A DNA stretch of 64,000 bases from Lycorma delicatula (lineage: Eukaryota > Arthropoda > Insecta > Hemiptera > Fulgoridae): positions 80,032,515 through 80,096,514 of the forward strand of contig NC_134456.1 of NCBI RefSeq assembly GCF_047948215.1, read 5' to 3'. The notes under the pieces are model-generated. The model saw only the letters and a list, made by a program, of their open reading frames with translations. It was not told the DNA's origin and did not search any database. Both the position numbers and the translations under genes were made by a program. This document shows positions 45,922-56,300 of the stretch, in pieces (position 1 is the first letter of the stretch; every line of letters begins with the position of its first letter).

Positions 45922-46080
45922 ATTATTATTATTATTATTATCGTTACTTGTTCAAAGTGAATATAATAAAAAAAGTGTATGAAAGTGCATCTTAGTTCAT
46001 TGTAAAATTACAACCAAGTGCAACCATAAAATAAAAAAAGGTAAATATAATAATCACCATAACCTACATATAATAGAGTA
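45922..46080 (+). repeat. Direct repeat flanking the inverted-repeat element, right copy
   Basis: Partner of 41524-41679. Separated from the right arm by about 100 unique bases (45816-45921). Confidence 0.85.
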
Positions 46081-46089
46081 TAACAGAGT

Positions 46090-46349
46090 CTCGATGTTCC
46101 GCATGTGCGACCGCTTTGAATTCGAGCGCTGCAATTGGTCGGTAGGGCGTGGCGCCTTTCGCGCGTACCACTGTAACGGCCGGTCAAAAAAAAACACGCT
46201 CAACCTTAGGCCGCGTTCGTCAGCTGTTCTTCAGTCGCGCGCCACACCTCCAACTGTCGACGTCCCACACTGCTACGTCGACGCACGCACGGGAACACAC
46301 ACGCAACCATGTACATTTACGTAGAACAAATTTCATTCGGTACGTCGGA
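46090..46349. other. GC- and CpG-rich stretch upstream of a tRNA-like sequence
   Basis: Strikingly richer in CpG than the rest of the window (for example GGCGTGGCGCCTTTCGCGCG). Open frames on the + strand have no recognisable motif. It may be part of a composite SINE with the tRNA-like sequence that follows, or a displaced promoter. Confidence 0.4.
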
Positions 46350-46440
46350 GAGCAGCTTTGGCCGATTGGTTTAAGGCGTCGTCAACCGCCCGGTCGATCA
46401 AACGTCGCCGATTCGAAACCTAGCCGGACCAGTTTTTTTA
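46350..46440 (+). mobile_element. tRNA-Ser-like SINE head with Pol III terminator
   Basis: AGCAGCTTTGGCCGATTGGT resembles the start of serine tRNA (acceptor, then box A) and GATTCGAAACC at 46410-46420 is a box B. TTTTTTT at 46433-46439 is a pol III terminator. The cloverleaf is not intact, so this is a tRNA-derived retroposon or tRNA pseudogene and not a working tRNA. Confidence 0.55.
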
Positions 46441-47279
46441 AAAATATTATTTATTTATTTAATTCTACCGCTCATGACGTGTGTGACGTCACAGCAGTCG
46501 ACAACGACAACAACAGATGTACTCCAGTGCTACCAATCTTTGAAATAAATAAATATATTTACATCCAACAAGAAATAACTATATTGGCTACCCTGTTAAA
46601 TTTCAAATCTCCCGGTTCATCACGACTAGGGAAAAGGGAAATTCCCACAGGGAAAAAGGAAATTCAAACATGGCGGATCCAATATGGCGGCTGCGACACT
46701 AGCGCTTCTGGCGGCAGCTAGGAGTACTATTGGTGCAGTAGCTTCATTTTAGCACTACTGGTGCTATCTGGTCCGGTAAACCCGCTCATCTAACAACAGC
46801 TGTTGGATGTGTGCCATTGTCAGTAATACAAAGAATAGAGTGTTAAACGCACCTGTTAGCTTGGACAAAGGATCCCTTTTAGTTCTTTTCTGGATTCCTT
46901 TCATTATTATTTTCTCATACTTTCTTCTGAGTTGGAAGGAATCCTTATCCAGGTCTTATTCTGCTCTTGTAACAATATATATATATATTTTTCTACAACC
47001 AGTTTTCCAGCCGGGTCTGGGAATTACTGCTATTGGCTTACCAGGCATGATGTAGCTGCAGATGTGGTTCAATGTAAGCGGTTTCCCAGGAGGTGGGGTC
47101 GCCAGGAGTGGAGGTTAGTCGGTAGTGCGCAGGAATATATAGGCATTTTCTGTAACAGCTTGCGGAACCTGTTAGCGAGTCCGACACTGCTTCGGCGACC
47201 GTAAATAGGGTTCCTCCACCTTTAAAAAAAAAAAAGAATATGTAGTTCAGTGTAAGTGTAGATGTACCGGTAAACATAT
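46441..47279. other. Spacer, probable decayed retroposon
   Basis: No coding frame is supported. A block at about 46990-47230 is GC-richer and ends in a run of A (47224-47236), like a short retroposon. Frames on both strands lack motifs. Confidence 0.4.
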
Positions 47280-47480
47280 AGTCTGGAACAGACTCAGGTC
47301 AACCGCTCGTGAAAATACGGTTAATTGACACCCAACCACAAAAGAACATCTGTTCCAAAGTCTAGCTTTCAAATTCATATAAATCAGCTACCTTTACAAA
47401 GACTCGAACCTTAAAACTGTTGACTTCGGAATTCAGCTGATTTTGCAATGATGACTTTAACACTAGACTAACCTGGTGGA
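47280..47480 (-). mobile_element. tRNA-derived SINE, family A
   Basis: The minus strand begins CCACCAGGTTAGTCTAGTG, as the head of the copies at 48601 and 62856, with box-A-like TCTAGTGTTAAAG and box-B-like GGTTCGAGTC at about 47398-47407. It runs to the family's middle (GGTCAACCTGAGT) and is then truncated. Confidence 0.75.
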
Positions 47481-48600
47481 TTACTTTAATTAAAGTAGCA
47501 ATAGAAAAAACTAAAAAAAAAATTATAGAAAACAAAATTTATATTTAATGAAATACACAAATTCACCAACCTTGAGACTTTGTTCTGGGGTCAGCGTTGT
47601 TGAAACTAGATACGGTTGATCTGATCCACAAGAAATGAATGTGTGTACATTAACACAAGTGAAAAATCATGAAGTACATTAACATTCAAAAACAATATAC
47701 CCATCTGTCTAATTAAAAAAACTGCTAGGGTGAGAACGTACCGCTCACTTGAAAATAGCTACAACAGCAACAAAAAAATGTGGCATTTATTTTATATAAT
47801 TCGTTTGATGTTAGAAAATCTACAGTTTTACATAAAAAAGTAGTTTTTGTATATACAAAAATTTATTCTGGGAGTTTTAATGTTCTTGGAATAATCAGTT
47901 TATTATCATATAATACATTTTATACTGTGTATCTAATTTTTAAGTTATATGTTTATGCATTCAATTTGTCATATATTAATGTGAACACCAGTAAGACGAA
48001 CCTGTCGAAGAAGAGGTACAACCGCCGAGTTAACTGCACGTGAAATATAAATATTGCTTTATATATATCGGATGAGAGAGTTTCTCATTGTAGCCAGGAG
48101 GGCCGGATTTAGATGTAGACAGTCCCTAGGCTATTCCACTTACGAAGCCCTTCCATCTCCCATTTTTATTTTGTAAATCACATGACAGATAATAATAAAA
48201 TACATCAATACCATGATATATGTCAATATCTTAAGTGCAATATGTTGTGATTAGTATAATTTATAATATAATTATTAGTATGATCTGTGATAAATTTATG
48301 CATTAATTAACTAACCTTTAAAAAAATATGATAAGGATAATAAATAAATAAAAAGTCTGAGAAATTTATTTATTTATTCTCAATGCCATATCTAGCAATT
48401 GTAACTAATCAAATACAACATTTACAAAGAAACAAAATTCAAATAATAAAAATCATTTGACTACAAAAAGAAAAAACGCAATTAAAATTGTCATATTTTT
48501 AATCAAATTAAATTAAATTTATTCAATACATTAAACAAGATTTAATTCATAATAATTCATAGTTAAATAAACCTAATCGAACTTAATTCAAACGAACCTA

Positions 48601-48878
48601 CCGGGTTGTTCTAGTGGTGCACGCGTTTTCCCAAATGATTTGGAAGTCGTGAGTTCCAGCGTTCAAATCCTAGAAAAGTCATTTATTTTTACACGGATTT
48701 GAATACTAGATCGTGGATACCGTTGTTCTTTTGTGGTTGGGTATAACCCTACATCTCAGGTATGGTCGAACTGATACTGTACAAGACTACACTTTTACAC
48801 ATACATATCCTCATTCATCCTCTGAAATATTATCTGAAAGGTAATTACCGGAGGCTAAACAGGAAAAGGAAAGGAACT
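48601..48878 (+). mobile_element. tRNA-derived SINE, family A, full-length copy
   Basis: Head CCGGGTTGTTCTAGTGGTGC (box A) and GTTCAAATCC at 48661-48670 (box B), a body with ACTAGATCGTGGATACCG, and the 3' end GGAGGCTAAACAGGAAAAGG. It is the best copy in the window, inserted within the hAT element. It may be a composite, since a matching body occurs in all copies. Confidence 0.85.
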
Positions 48879-49167
48879 TAATTCAAACAAAATCCAAATC
48901 ACAAAAAAGAAAATATCATATTAAATTTTATGTTAATTGTTATTTTATAAAAGCAGATCTTACAATTCTAAGAACTGATTCAATCCATGTTATGCTAGAT
49001 ATACGTTTAAAACAAAAAAGTAGATTCAAAGAATTTCTTTCTAATTTTTTTTCACACAGAAATCTTTACGTGAGTTCATCAAAATTTATTTTTCTGAATG
49101 TCTCATTTTCGATGCATAAAATACTCAATGAAGATAATCTCTTCTGGGTTAGGAACACCCGGAAATG

Positions 49168-50560
49168 TTAATGGAGCATTAACACGAATTCAAATTCTTC
49201 CATCTTCTTTAAAAGATTGTTGGCACTCAATCTAGTATCACTCTTTATATTAATATCTGAATGTAAATGTTTGAGTGCATTAGTGATATCATTGTAAATT
49301 TCTAAAACAGCTTCTGTAGTTTTTGCGTGTGGCTCCCACCTAGCGTCTGATAAATATTTTGGCACTTTAGAATGAGCTTTCAAATTTGATTTCAAAACTT
49401 CCCATTTATTTTTGGAAGACAAGAAAATATATAAACTTCATTGACAACACGAGAAAAATTAACTGCATCAAGGGAACAATCAACAGCTGAACTACCTACT
49501 AAATTTAAAGTGACCAGCGCATGGAACAAATCTTGCAAATTTGCTTTTTTCGATAATATTTTGCTGCATACCATTGTATTTACCAGCAATATTGGCTGCA
49601 TTAACGTAAGACTTCCCTCGGCAATTTCTGAATTCAATTTCAAGCTCAGTAGTGATATAGTTAAATACTAAATCAGCTATGCTTTCACCTGAGTGATCTT
49701 TTAGTTCAAGGAAAGTTAAAAATCGTTCAGTTAGAAAACTGTCTTCAGGTGACACATATCTAATAATTAAAGTCAACTGATCAATATGTGAAATGTCAGG
49801 AGTGAAATCTACAGAAAAGCTAAAATACCCAGTCTTTTTCACTTCCGCCACAATTGCGTCTTTGAGTTTATTTTCTATGAGTTAAATAATTTCCTCACAT
49901 ATAATTTTGGACAGATATCAAGGTTTACCTGACCCAGAATTTCCATACCGATCGAAATGATTCTTTAAAAATGGATCCAACTTTGCTACTAGTTCTAAAG
50001 GACCAAAGTAAATGCCGTTATTTGTAGTTCAAAATTTTTCATTTCCTCCTCTAAATGGTAAGCCTCGCTCTGCAAGAGTGAAAATTACAGCGAAAACTCT
50101 CTAACATAACACCAGTATTGCTGCTCTTTTCTTATTTGTTCCTTTAGCTTTGAAGTTAAAGTTTTCCCTTTTGCTCTTGTTAAGCACGTTAACATAGCAT
50201 TATGTTTTTCGAATTTTCATTACTTTGAATGATAACAGGGTTTTTCCAATCATTAAACCCTTCAGAAGCTAACGCTTTTGCAGAAGATGCAATATTTGGA
50301 AAGAATTTACAAAAGAAGCAAAAAACGCGGCTTTTTGAAGGAGAATAAACAAGCCATTGTAGGCTATATTTTTCTCCATTGGATATTGTTGAATAAAAAA
50401 TAGGTTTTGTCCAAAACCTGTACTGATTCGTATATGCTCGGTTGGAATTTAAAAATGATCCAATGATGCTGAACTTGAGAGGAGCCCTTTCCTATCCAAT
50501 ATGATACATCATTTTGTGATAAATCCGCCCAGCCAACATCTGTTACAGTAGATATATATT
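49168..50560 (-). pseudogene. hAT transposase (ZMYM1-like, TTF-type zinc finger), broken
   Basis: Minus-strand relic of a hAT transposase that would cut and paste the element through the TIRs. N-terminal zinc-finger part at about 50560-49990 (same as copy 1). The RNase H-like core begins in the frame 49851-49492 with FSVDFTPDISHIDQLTLIIRY (normally DSTPD, first catalytic Asp; here DFTPD) and NCRGKSYVNAANIAGKYNG, followed by FVPCAGH. The C-terminal part at 49422-49168 includes DARWEPHAKTTEAVLEIYN and a LLKKMEEFEFVLMLH segment. Stops and frame changes interrupt it. A dimerisation (hATC) segment was not seen. Confidence 0.8.
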
Positions 50561-50780
50561 TGACAACACTATTTGAATTTGCAATACCTTGAACTGGTGT
50601 TTCTCACTAGGTGTCAGTAGAAAAATAAGAATACCCGTATTATTTTCTTGTGGCTCGTTTGTATATACGTGTTCAGTAAGTGCCTCTTGAATTAGTTCCG
50701 TATTTTCATTTTGAGTTGGTGCAGAGGCTGTTTTCTCACATACAGCTTGCTGTATCGTTTCAGTAAGATTTTCTTCCAGT

Positions 50781-52260
50781 TGATAGTACTGTTTGGCATA
50801 TGGATGAAAGCAGTAATCTTCTTTACCTCATACTCTTGAAGTCTCTATCTCTTGCGCTTGTAAGCGCAACTTTCAAATCTTATTCATTTTTCGATTAGAA
50901 TCAGAAATTAAATATTTAAATTTTATTACTAAATAAAAGCTTGGAAAATAAAAAAATTACGATTTGAAATAAAAAAGTTTGGAAATGTACATATTTTTTC
51001 CTTTACTGTTTTATAGTTTGTTTATGCTTTCGAACTTTTAATTTTTTTTTTTTTGAAAATCATGCTGTACTACTAAAACCAATATTTCTCAAGAACTAGT
51101 AATCATATTTTAATGTATTGATGAGCTAAATAAAACATAAAATTTGGTAAGAAATTGCAGCGGTAACAGAATATGATGTTGACTCGGAATTATTTCAGGA
51201 CTCGCTTAATTCTGCTATTATAAATGTAACAGTTAACATTTGTACGAAATGATTTTTTAATATTAATATCGGAAGAACTATTGTACATTTCAATATAAAG
51301 TAAATATTATTTTCGGTGTGACAACCAACTTTTTAATTATAATTTCATATTCGATCGGTTTAATGTATCATTCAGCATTCTGTATGTGTATCATTAATTA
51401 TTATAAAAACCAGCGTTCGAAAACATTAGAAAACTTAACAAATGTCAAATACGTAAAATGTTAATTGTTAGTATTAGAAAAAAAATACACAAACATTAAA
51501 ACTGCTTAGTACTATAAATACAGCGATACTACTTTTTCAAATTTACTTCGATAAACAATTCATTTTCGAATAATAAATTGAAGTAAAACAAGAATTCATT
51601 TCCGTGAATAGCGTGTCCCTTATAACAGTCATTGTTTAAAATAAACGTAAATTCCCCAATTTCTGAATTTCAAATGTTAATCAATTTAAAAAACATTTTC
51701 GAAATATCTTTAATTCAATAATGAAACCAAATTTTTATTTTTCAATCAAAATTTTATCGAATTATTATTTTTCTGATAGAAAAAATAGCAGTGCTCGAAA
51801 TGAAGTTTTTGTCACAAAAAAAAATAATTTTCAATAGTATATAAGCACTACAAACAATTCACAAATATCACGAAAGTATCGAAACTACTGAATTTGACAT
51901 CTCAAAAGAGAACGAAATTATCGTGAATGTATGCCTAAAAAATAAAAATCTTTTCCATTAACACGCGTTTCATATTAGTAAAGATTTATTAAAAAGGTTC
52001 AGCTTTTTTCAGGTTTCGGAGAGCAGTTTATGACGTTGCTTGGTCGTACGTAAATAAACAGCTCTTGTCGACATTGAGTTTTGTACCTACTTTTTCCGAG
52101 AAATGTATAAAGTATGCTACTAAATTAACAATGTAATAAGTTAGTTAAGTGTTCGAATGTTCAATAGAACATTTCGAAATATGTACAATAGTACATATTT
52201 TTGAGCGTAAAATTTAATTATTAATTTCATACAACTCGAATGTAGGCCCCTCTTGATCTT
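50781..52260. other. AT-rich non-coding part of the hAT element
   Basis: About 1.5 kb between the transposase region and the right TIR, with no sustained frame. The upstream side of the transposase gene, so it would hold its promoter. Confidence 0.5.
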
Positions 52261-53019
52261 GAGGCCGTAGGCTGGAGCCTAATTAGCCTTTAGGAAAGCC
52301 CGGCCCTGGTTGTGGCCGATCTTGTCAACTCATAAGCCCTAAAACGTACGGTATAAATAAAATTTTTGAAGCATTTCCTATTTTGTACCAAACGGTGATT
52401 TTAGAAAAATTATTTGAATACGATTAATTTTGTTGTCTGAATTATTCGTATTGCAAATCCGTATGAATTGGATTACAGATATATATTTAATTATGGATTG
52501 GAGCAATGCGCAATTTTTAGGGTGGTTGTATTTGTTCATTTTGAAGAAACTGAATTATATAACATAGAACATGAGTAAATACACTCATGCATAATCACTT
52601 TATACGTTCTTTATTAACTTAATGGTTATTGGAAAATTTTCGTTGATTTTGTTCTATTGCCCGCACAATTGCAAACAATAGTTAATATTTTTGTATCAAC
52701 TACCGATGTTTAATACCGGTGACTACTGCCCTGAATTATAAGTACAGTTACTTTTTTTTAATATCAAGTAATGAACTAAAATATTTAAGAAAAAATAAAG
52801 TTCAATTCCAATTCCCAAAGCTACGGCATTTTGTTACATTCACATTTTATATTCGTCCTTAAAGCCTCAAGACTTTTGTGAGATATATTTTCAGTAAATT
52901 AGCCATCATTTTTAGAATTGCACAGTATACTTAACCTGAGACTGATCATAAGTATTTTAATAACTCTAGAAAAAACAAGTTTGATCTTGTTTTAAATTTG
53001 AGTTAATGCTTTGTTTTTG

Positions 53020-53275
53020 TTTTAAAGTTTGATATTTGATTTTAAAATTCAGTTTCACGAGTAATGTTACGCGCGATACTCAAATGACTGGGGTAGTGTT
53101 AACAGGATAAGGTAGTCAACTTAGTGCTAAGAATGTCGTACAGATAGCAGCAGTACGTGTAAAGATGGCGACCTTTGTTATTTGATTAGTATAAGGTTCT
53201 GTGTCTAATAAGTCATTGTGTTTTATTTTTTATTGTTCAAAAATTTATGTGATTTTTATTTTATAATCTATAATC
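53020..53275 (+). promoter_or_regulatory. Stam: Stam promoter and 5' untranslated region
   Basis: The region just upstream of the Stam ATG. It contains GTAAAGATGGCGACC at 53159-53173, a match to the YY1/Pho-type element often found at the start sites of housekeeping genes, and no TATA box at a convincing position. The element contains an ATG giving a 6-residue upstream open frame (53165-53185). The start site is not directly visible; position inferred. Confidence 0.5.
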
Positions 53276-53315
53276 ATGGGTTTATTTTCAGCATCGCCCT
53301 TTGATGCAGATGTTG
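53276..53315 (+). CDS. Stam: Stam coding exon 1
   Basis: Thirteen codons plus one base, ending DADV with a GTAAGT donor at 53316. The leftover G joins AA of exon 2 to give the Glu codon of the conserved VEKAT. ATG context ATCATGG. Confidence 0.97.
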
Positions 53316-56300
53316 GTAAGTTTAATTTCTCGTCTTAGTCTGTCGTACACATAAATATTTTTAGTCAACGACTCTTGATTATGAACTGTCATTCGATGTC
53401 AGCTGGTGACAACTTGGACGTATATATTTCTGTTACGAAATGGTTTTATTTCTTTAAGAAGTTTAAAAATTTGAGAAAGTAAAATTTTGATGATTTACGT
53501 TTATGGAATTCTTGTAATTTTCTCATTGTTTGAATTTCACCGATGTTTGACATAATTGCTCATTACAATTTTTTATGTTAATGAACAAAGCAAAATATTT
53601 TTCGTTACAGCTTTTTATTGAATTGCAGTTTTTATCTGGTCTTAGTGAGAAATATGTAATATCACAATAATAAATGCTCTAAATCTAGTCCCATATTAGT
53701 ATGTTGTATATTAAAAAGAAGCTTGTTCAAAACTTTGCTTTTTTAAATTATTAATTTTCCTGAGGAAAATTAATAAATTAATTTTATTAGTTTAATTCTA
53801 AATTTTTATTAGTTTAATTCAAGAAATTTTCCTGGTTTTATGTTTAAAGTTGATAAAAATTTGGTATTGAACGTTTTCACAGCAGCTCAGCATGTTGAAA
53901 ACTAATCAAAATAATTAAATATTGGACCCAAGTCATTGTGCCAGAAAAAAGGTGCATGTAAGTATTGAATTAGGCTATAACTATATCATTATTGTTAATG
54001 ATTTTGTATAATCTGTAAAATGTATGTTAAAGACTGTATAGGTATAAATTTCTCTACTTCTTGTATTTATAATGCCGTCCATTCAAATACTACTTCATTG
54101 TTTGATATGTTATTTTTGTTTTAATTATGCTTATTTATATCTGGGTGTTATTTATTGCTCTGTTTTCCCTCAAAGGAAATATTTGCATAATCAACTGCAA
54201 TTTTGTGAGAGTGGCTAGATAGTTCTTATATATGTATGACTCAGATCTGTTTACAGTTATTTTTAATGTACATGTGATGATGTAATATGCTTATTTGCAA
54301 TTTTATTGTAACATGTGTTGTATTTAAAAAAGATGTATTAAAATAGGAATACTTTTATTTAAAAAAAAAAGTATGATATTTTGTTTTTTTATACAATTTT
54401 TTAAAATTATAGTTTTATTCATTGAATATCATGGTAAAACATGACAACAACATTACAATAATTGAATGACCTCAGTTAAAATATTGGAACTTTGTATTTG
54501 AGACCTGCTCAGGATCTTCTTGAGAATAGAGAAAGTACTGTTAGTTTAATAATCAAAAAATACATTTTTGTATTGTATATTGTAAATAAATAAATTGACA
54601 AATGTGCTGATTAGTTTTATGTGGTAACTTGTTAATCAACACACCTATTACAGCTATATATTTCTTTGATAGTTTTACAAAGAAAAGAAGTATTAAATTC
54701 TATTTGGTTATTATTATTCTAATACTTCCTGGTGAAAGTTTTTCCTACTTTTTCTAGGCGGTGTATCTAATTGTATGAAAATAATAAATAGAAAGGTTAC
54801 TGTGCACAGTTAAAAGGATTGATTGCATAAAATGAATCGCAGTCAATATTAAGTAGACAAGTTTTTCCAGTTGCAATATTAATTACATAATATTTTCCTC
54901 TTGTTAAAAGTATGTTCTGTATATGTAACTGACTAGTGACATTGGATTACTGTTCTTGTAAATTTCATTTTTTCATAGTTTTAATATTTTTTCTTTGTAA
55001 ACTTATAAGTAACTTATGATTAATTATTATAACTTATAATACATTTTTATGATAATATTTATTATTATTATTTTTATTTTTTTCTATTACTGACATTTAC
55101 TGTTCATTTTCTTTCATTATGATCTTTGTTTATGTTTCATAATAAAGTTTTTTCTCATTACCTTCTTCAGTTGTTCTTCATGGTTAAGTTGCTGAAGATA
55201 TATATATATATTTCTGTACTTGAGTATTATAGTTCATTTGCTTGTATTCTATTTTAAAATAGATACAGTAATGTCTGCCTTCACATACAATTTCAGACAG
55301 TCCGATAACCAAATTAGGCAATTTTAAAAAAAGCTTATTTGTTGAAATAAATTAACTATAAAAGATAAGGGATAAACTATATTTACAAGCAATTTTTAAT
55401 TTCAGTTATTAACATGTAGCCATGCTGTATAGTAATCATATAAATTAATTTAGGCTATGAAGCAACAGTTTTCAGTAATATGGTTCCTATTAGTTTCAAA
55501 AATAGTAGTGATTTAATAGAGCAAGGATCAGTTTGAAATGTATTAAGCTGTTAACTTAGAATATTTTTTGTCATTATTATTCTATTTTATTTTGTTACTT
55601 TGTATTATTTTTTCAAGAAGATTAACCAGAGTGTAACCTTGTTTGTTAGTTGATAGTATGTCCAGTTGAAATTAATAGTTTTTTATCACTTTAAAAACAA
55701 AAATATCAGTAGAAAGTGTCAATAACACTTTATTTTCTTGTGTTTTAGCAGTATTGGAAAGAGCTACATATAATTCTGAAAGTATCCATTTTTCTTTGTC
55801 AAATTAATTAAAATTGTTCCCCCTTTATCAGAGATATTTCTACGTTAAAATTATATTAATTCTGCTGATTTCTGCTCCTCAAATTGAAGAATTTTTATTC
55901 CTCATTAATTTAATGGATAGAAAAATTTGACTTCTCAAGGAAGTTAAATTATTTGTTGAAAAATATTTTGTATTTGTTTAATAGTTACTACTACTTATAT
56001 TTTATTTACAAGTAACCGCTGTCATTTGTCAATGCTTACTGTGCAGCTTGTCATAATTTCTGTGACAATGGGGATGGGGTGCCCGTTATCGTAATGGCTA
56101 CTTTAGCCCTCTTGGCACAAAGGGACACCTCGACCCTTTGAGTAGGGTTTTTCATTTTACAGTCCATCTAGAGGTAGATTGCTTCTTTATCACTATTATA
56201 CCTCTTTCCCTTCTATTTTTACCCTTGGTTTGCTAGATAACCATTGGATTCATCTTGTGCGCATAGGAATTTCTTTGAGTTGCTGTATCCATTGTAATTA

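Larger units (their letters stand above)
47697..50780 (-). repeat. Inverted segmental copy 2 (partner of 29430-30790)
   Basis: 47697-48280 matches 30786-30205, and 49985-50780 matches 30200-29430, both inverted and nearly identical. 48281-49984 is absent from copy 1. The open frames of 87 codons at 30442-30705 (minus) and 47780-48043 (+) are the same sequence in both copies; despite the conserved frame this is explained by recent duplication and not by selection. Confidence 0.85.
48095..52308 (-). mobile_element. hAT transposon with TIRs and 8-bp target duplication
   Basis: Left end CAGGAGGGCCGGATTTAG (48095) and right end, read inward on the minus strand, CAGGGCCGGGCTTTCC (from 52308) are related hAT-type termini. 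The flanks ATTGTAGC (48087-48094) and GTTGTGGC (52309-52316) match at 6 of 8 bases, fitting an old 8-bp duplication. The 4.2-kb interior carries a minus-strand transposase with stops plus a 1.3-kb AT-rich non-coding part on the right. A family-A SINE (48601-48878) sits inside it. Confidence 0.8.

Noticed and set aside
46350..46432. Functional tRNA-Ser gene
   Set aside because: Boxes A and B are recognisable but the anticodon and acceptor stems do not pair properly; better explained as a SINE head or pseudogene.
46149..46721. 190-codon + strand frame
   Set aside because: Runs through a CpG-rich block and a tRNA-like sequence with a pol III terminator; no protein motifs.
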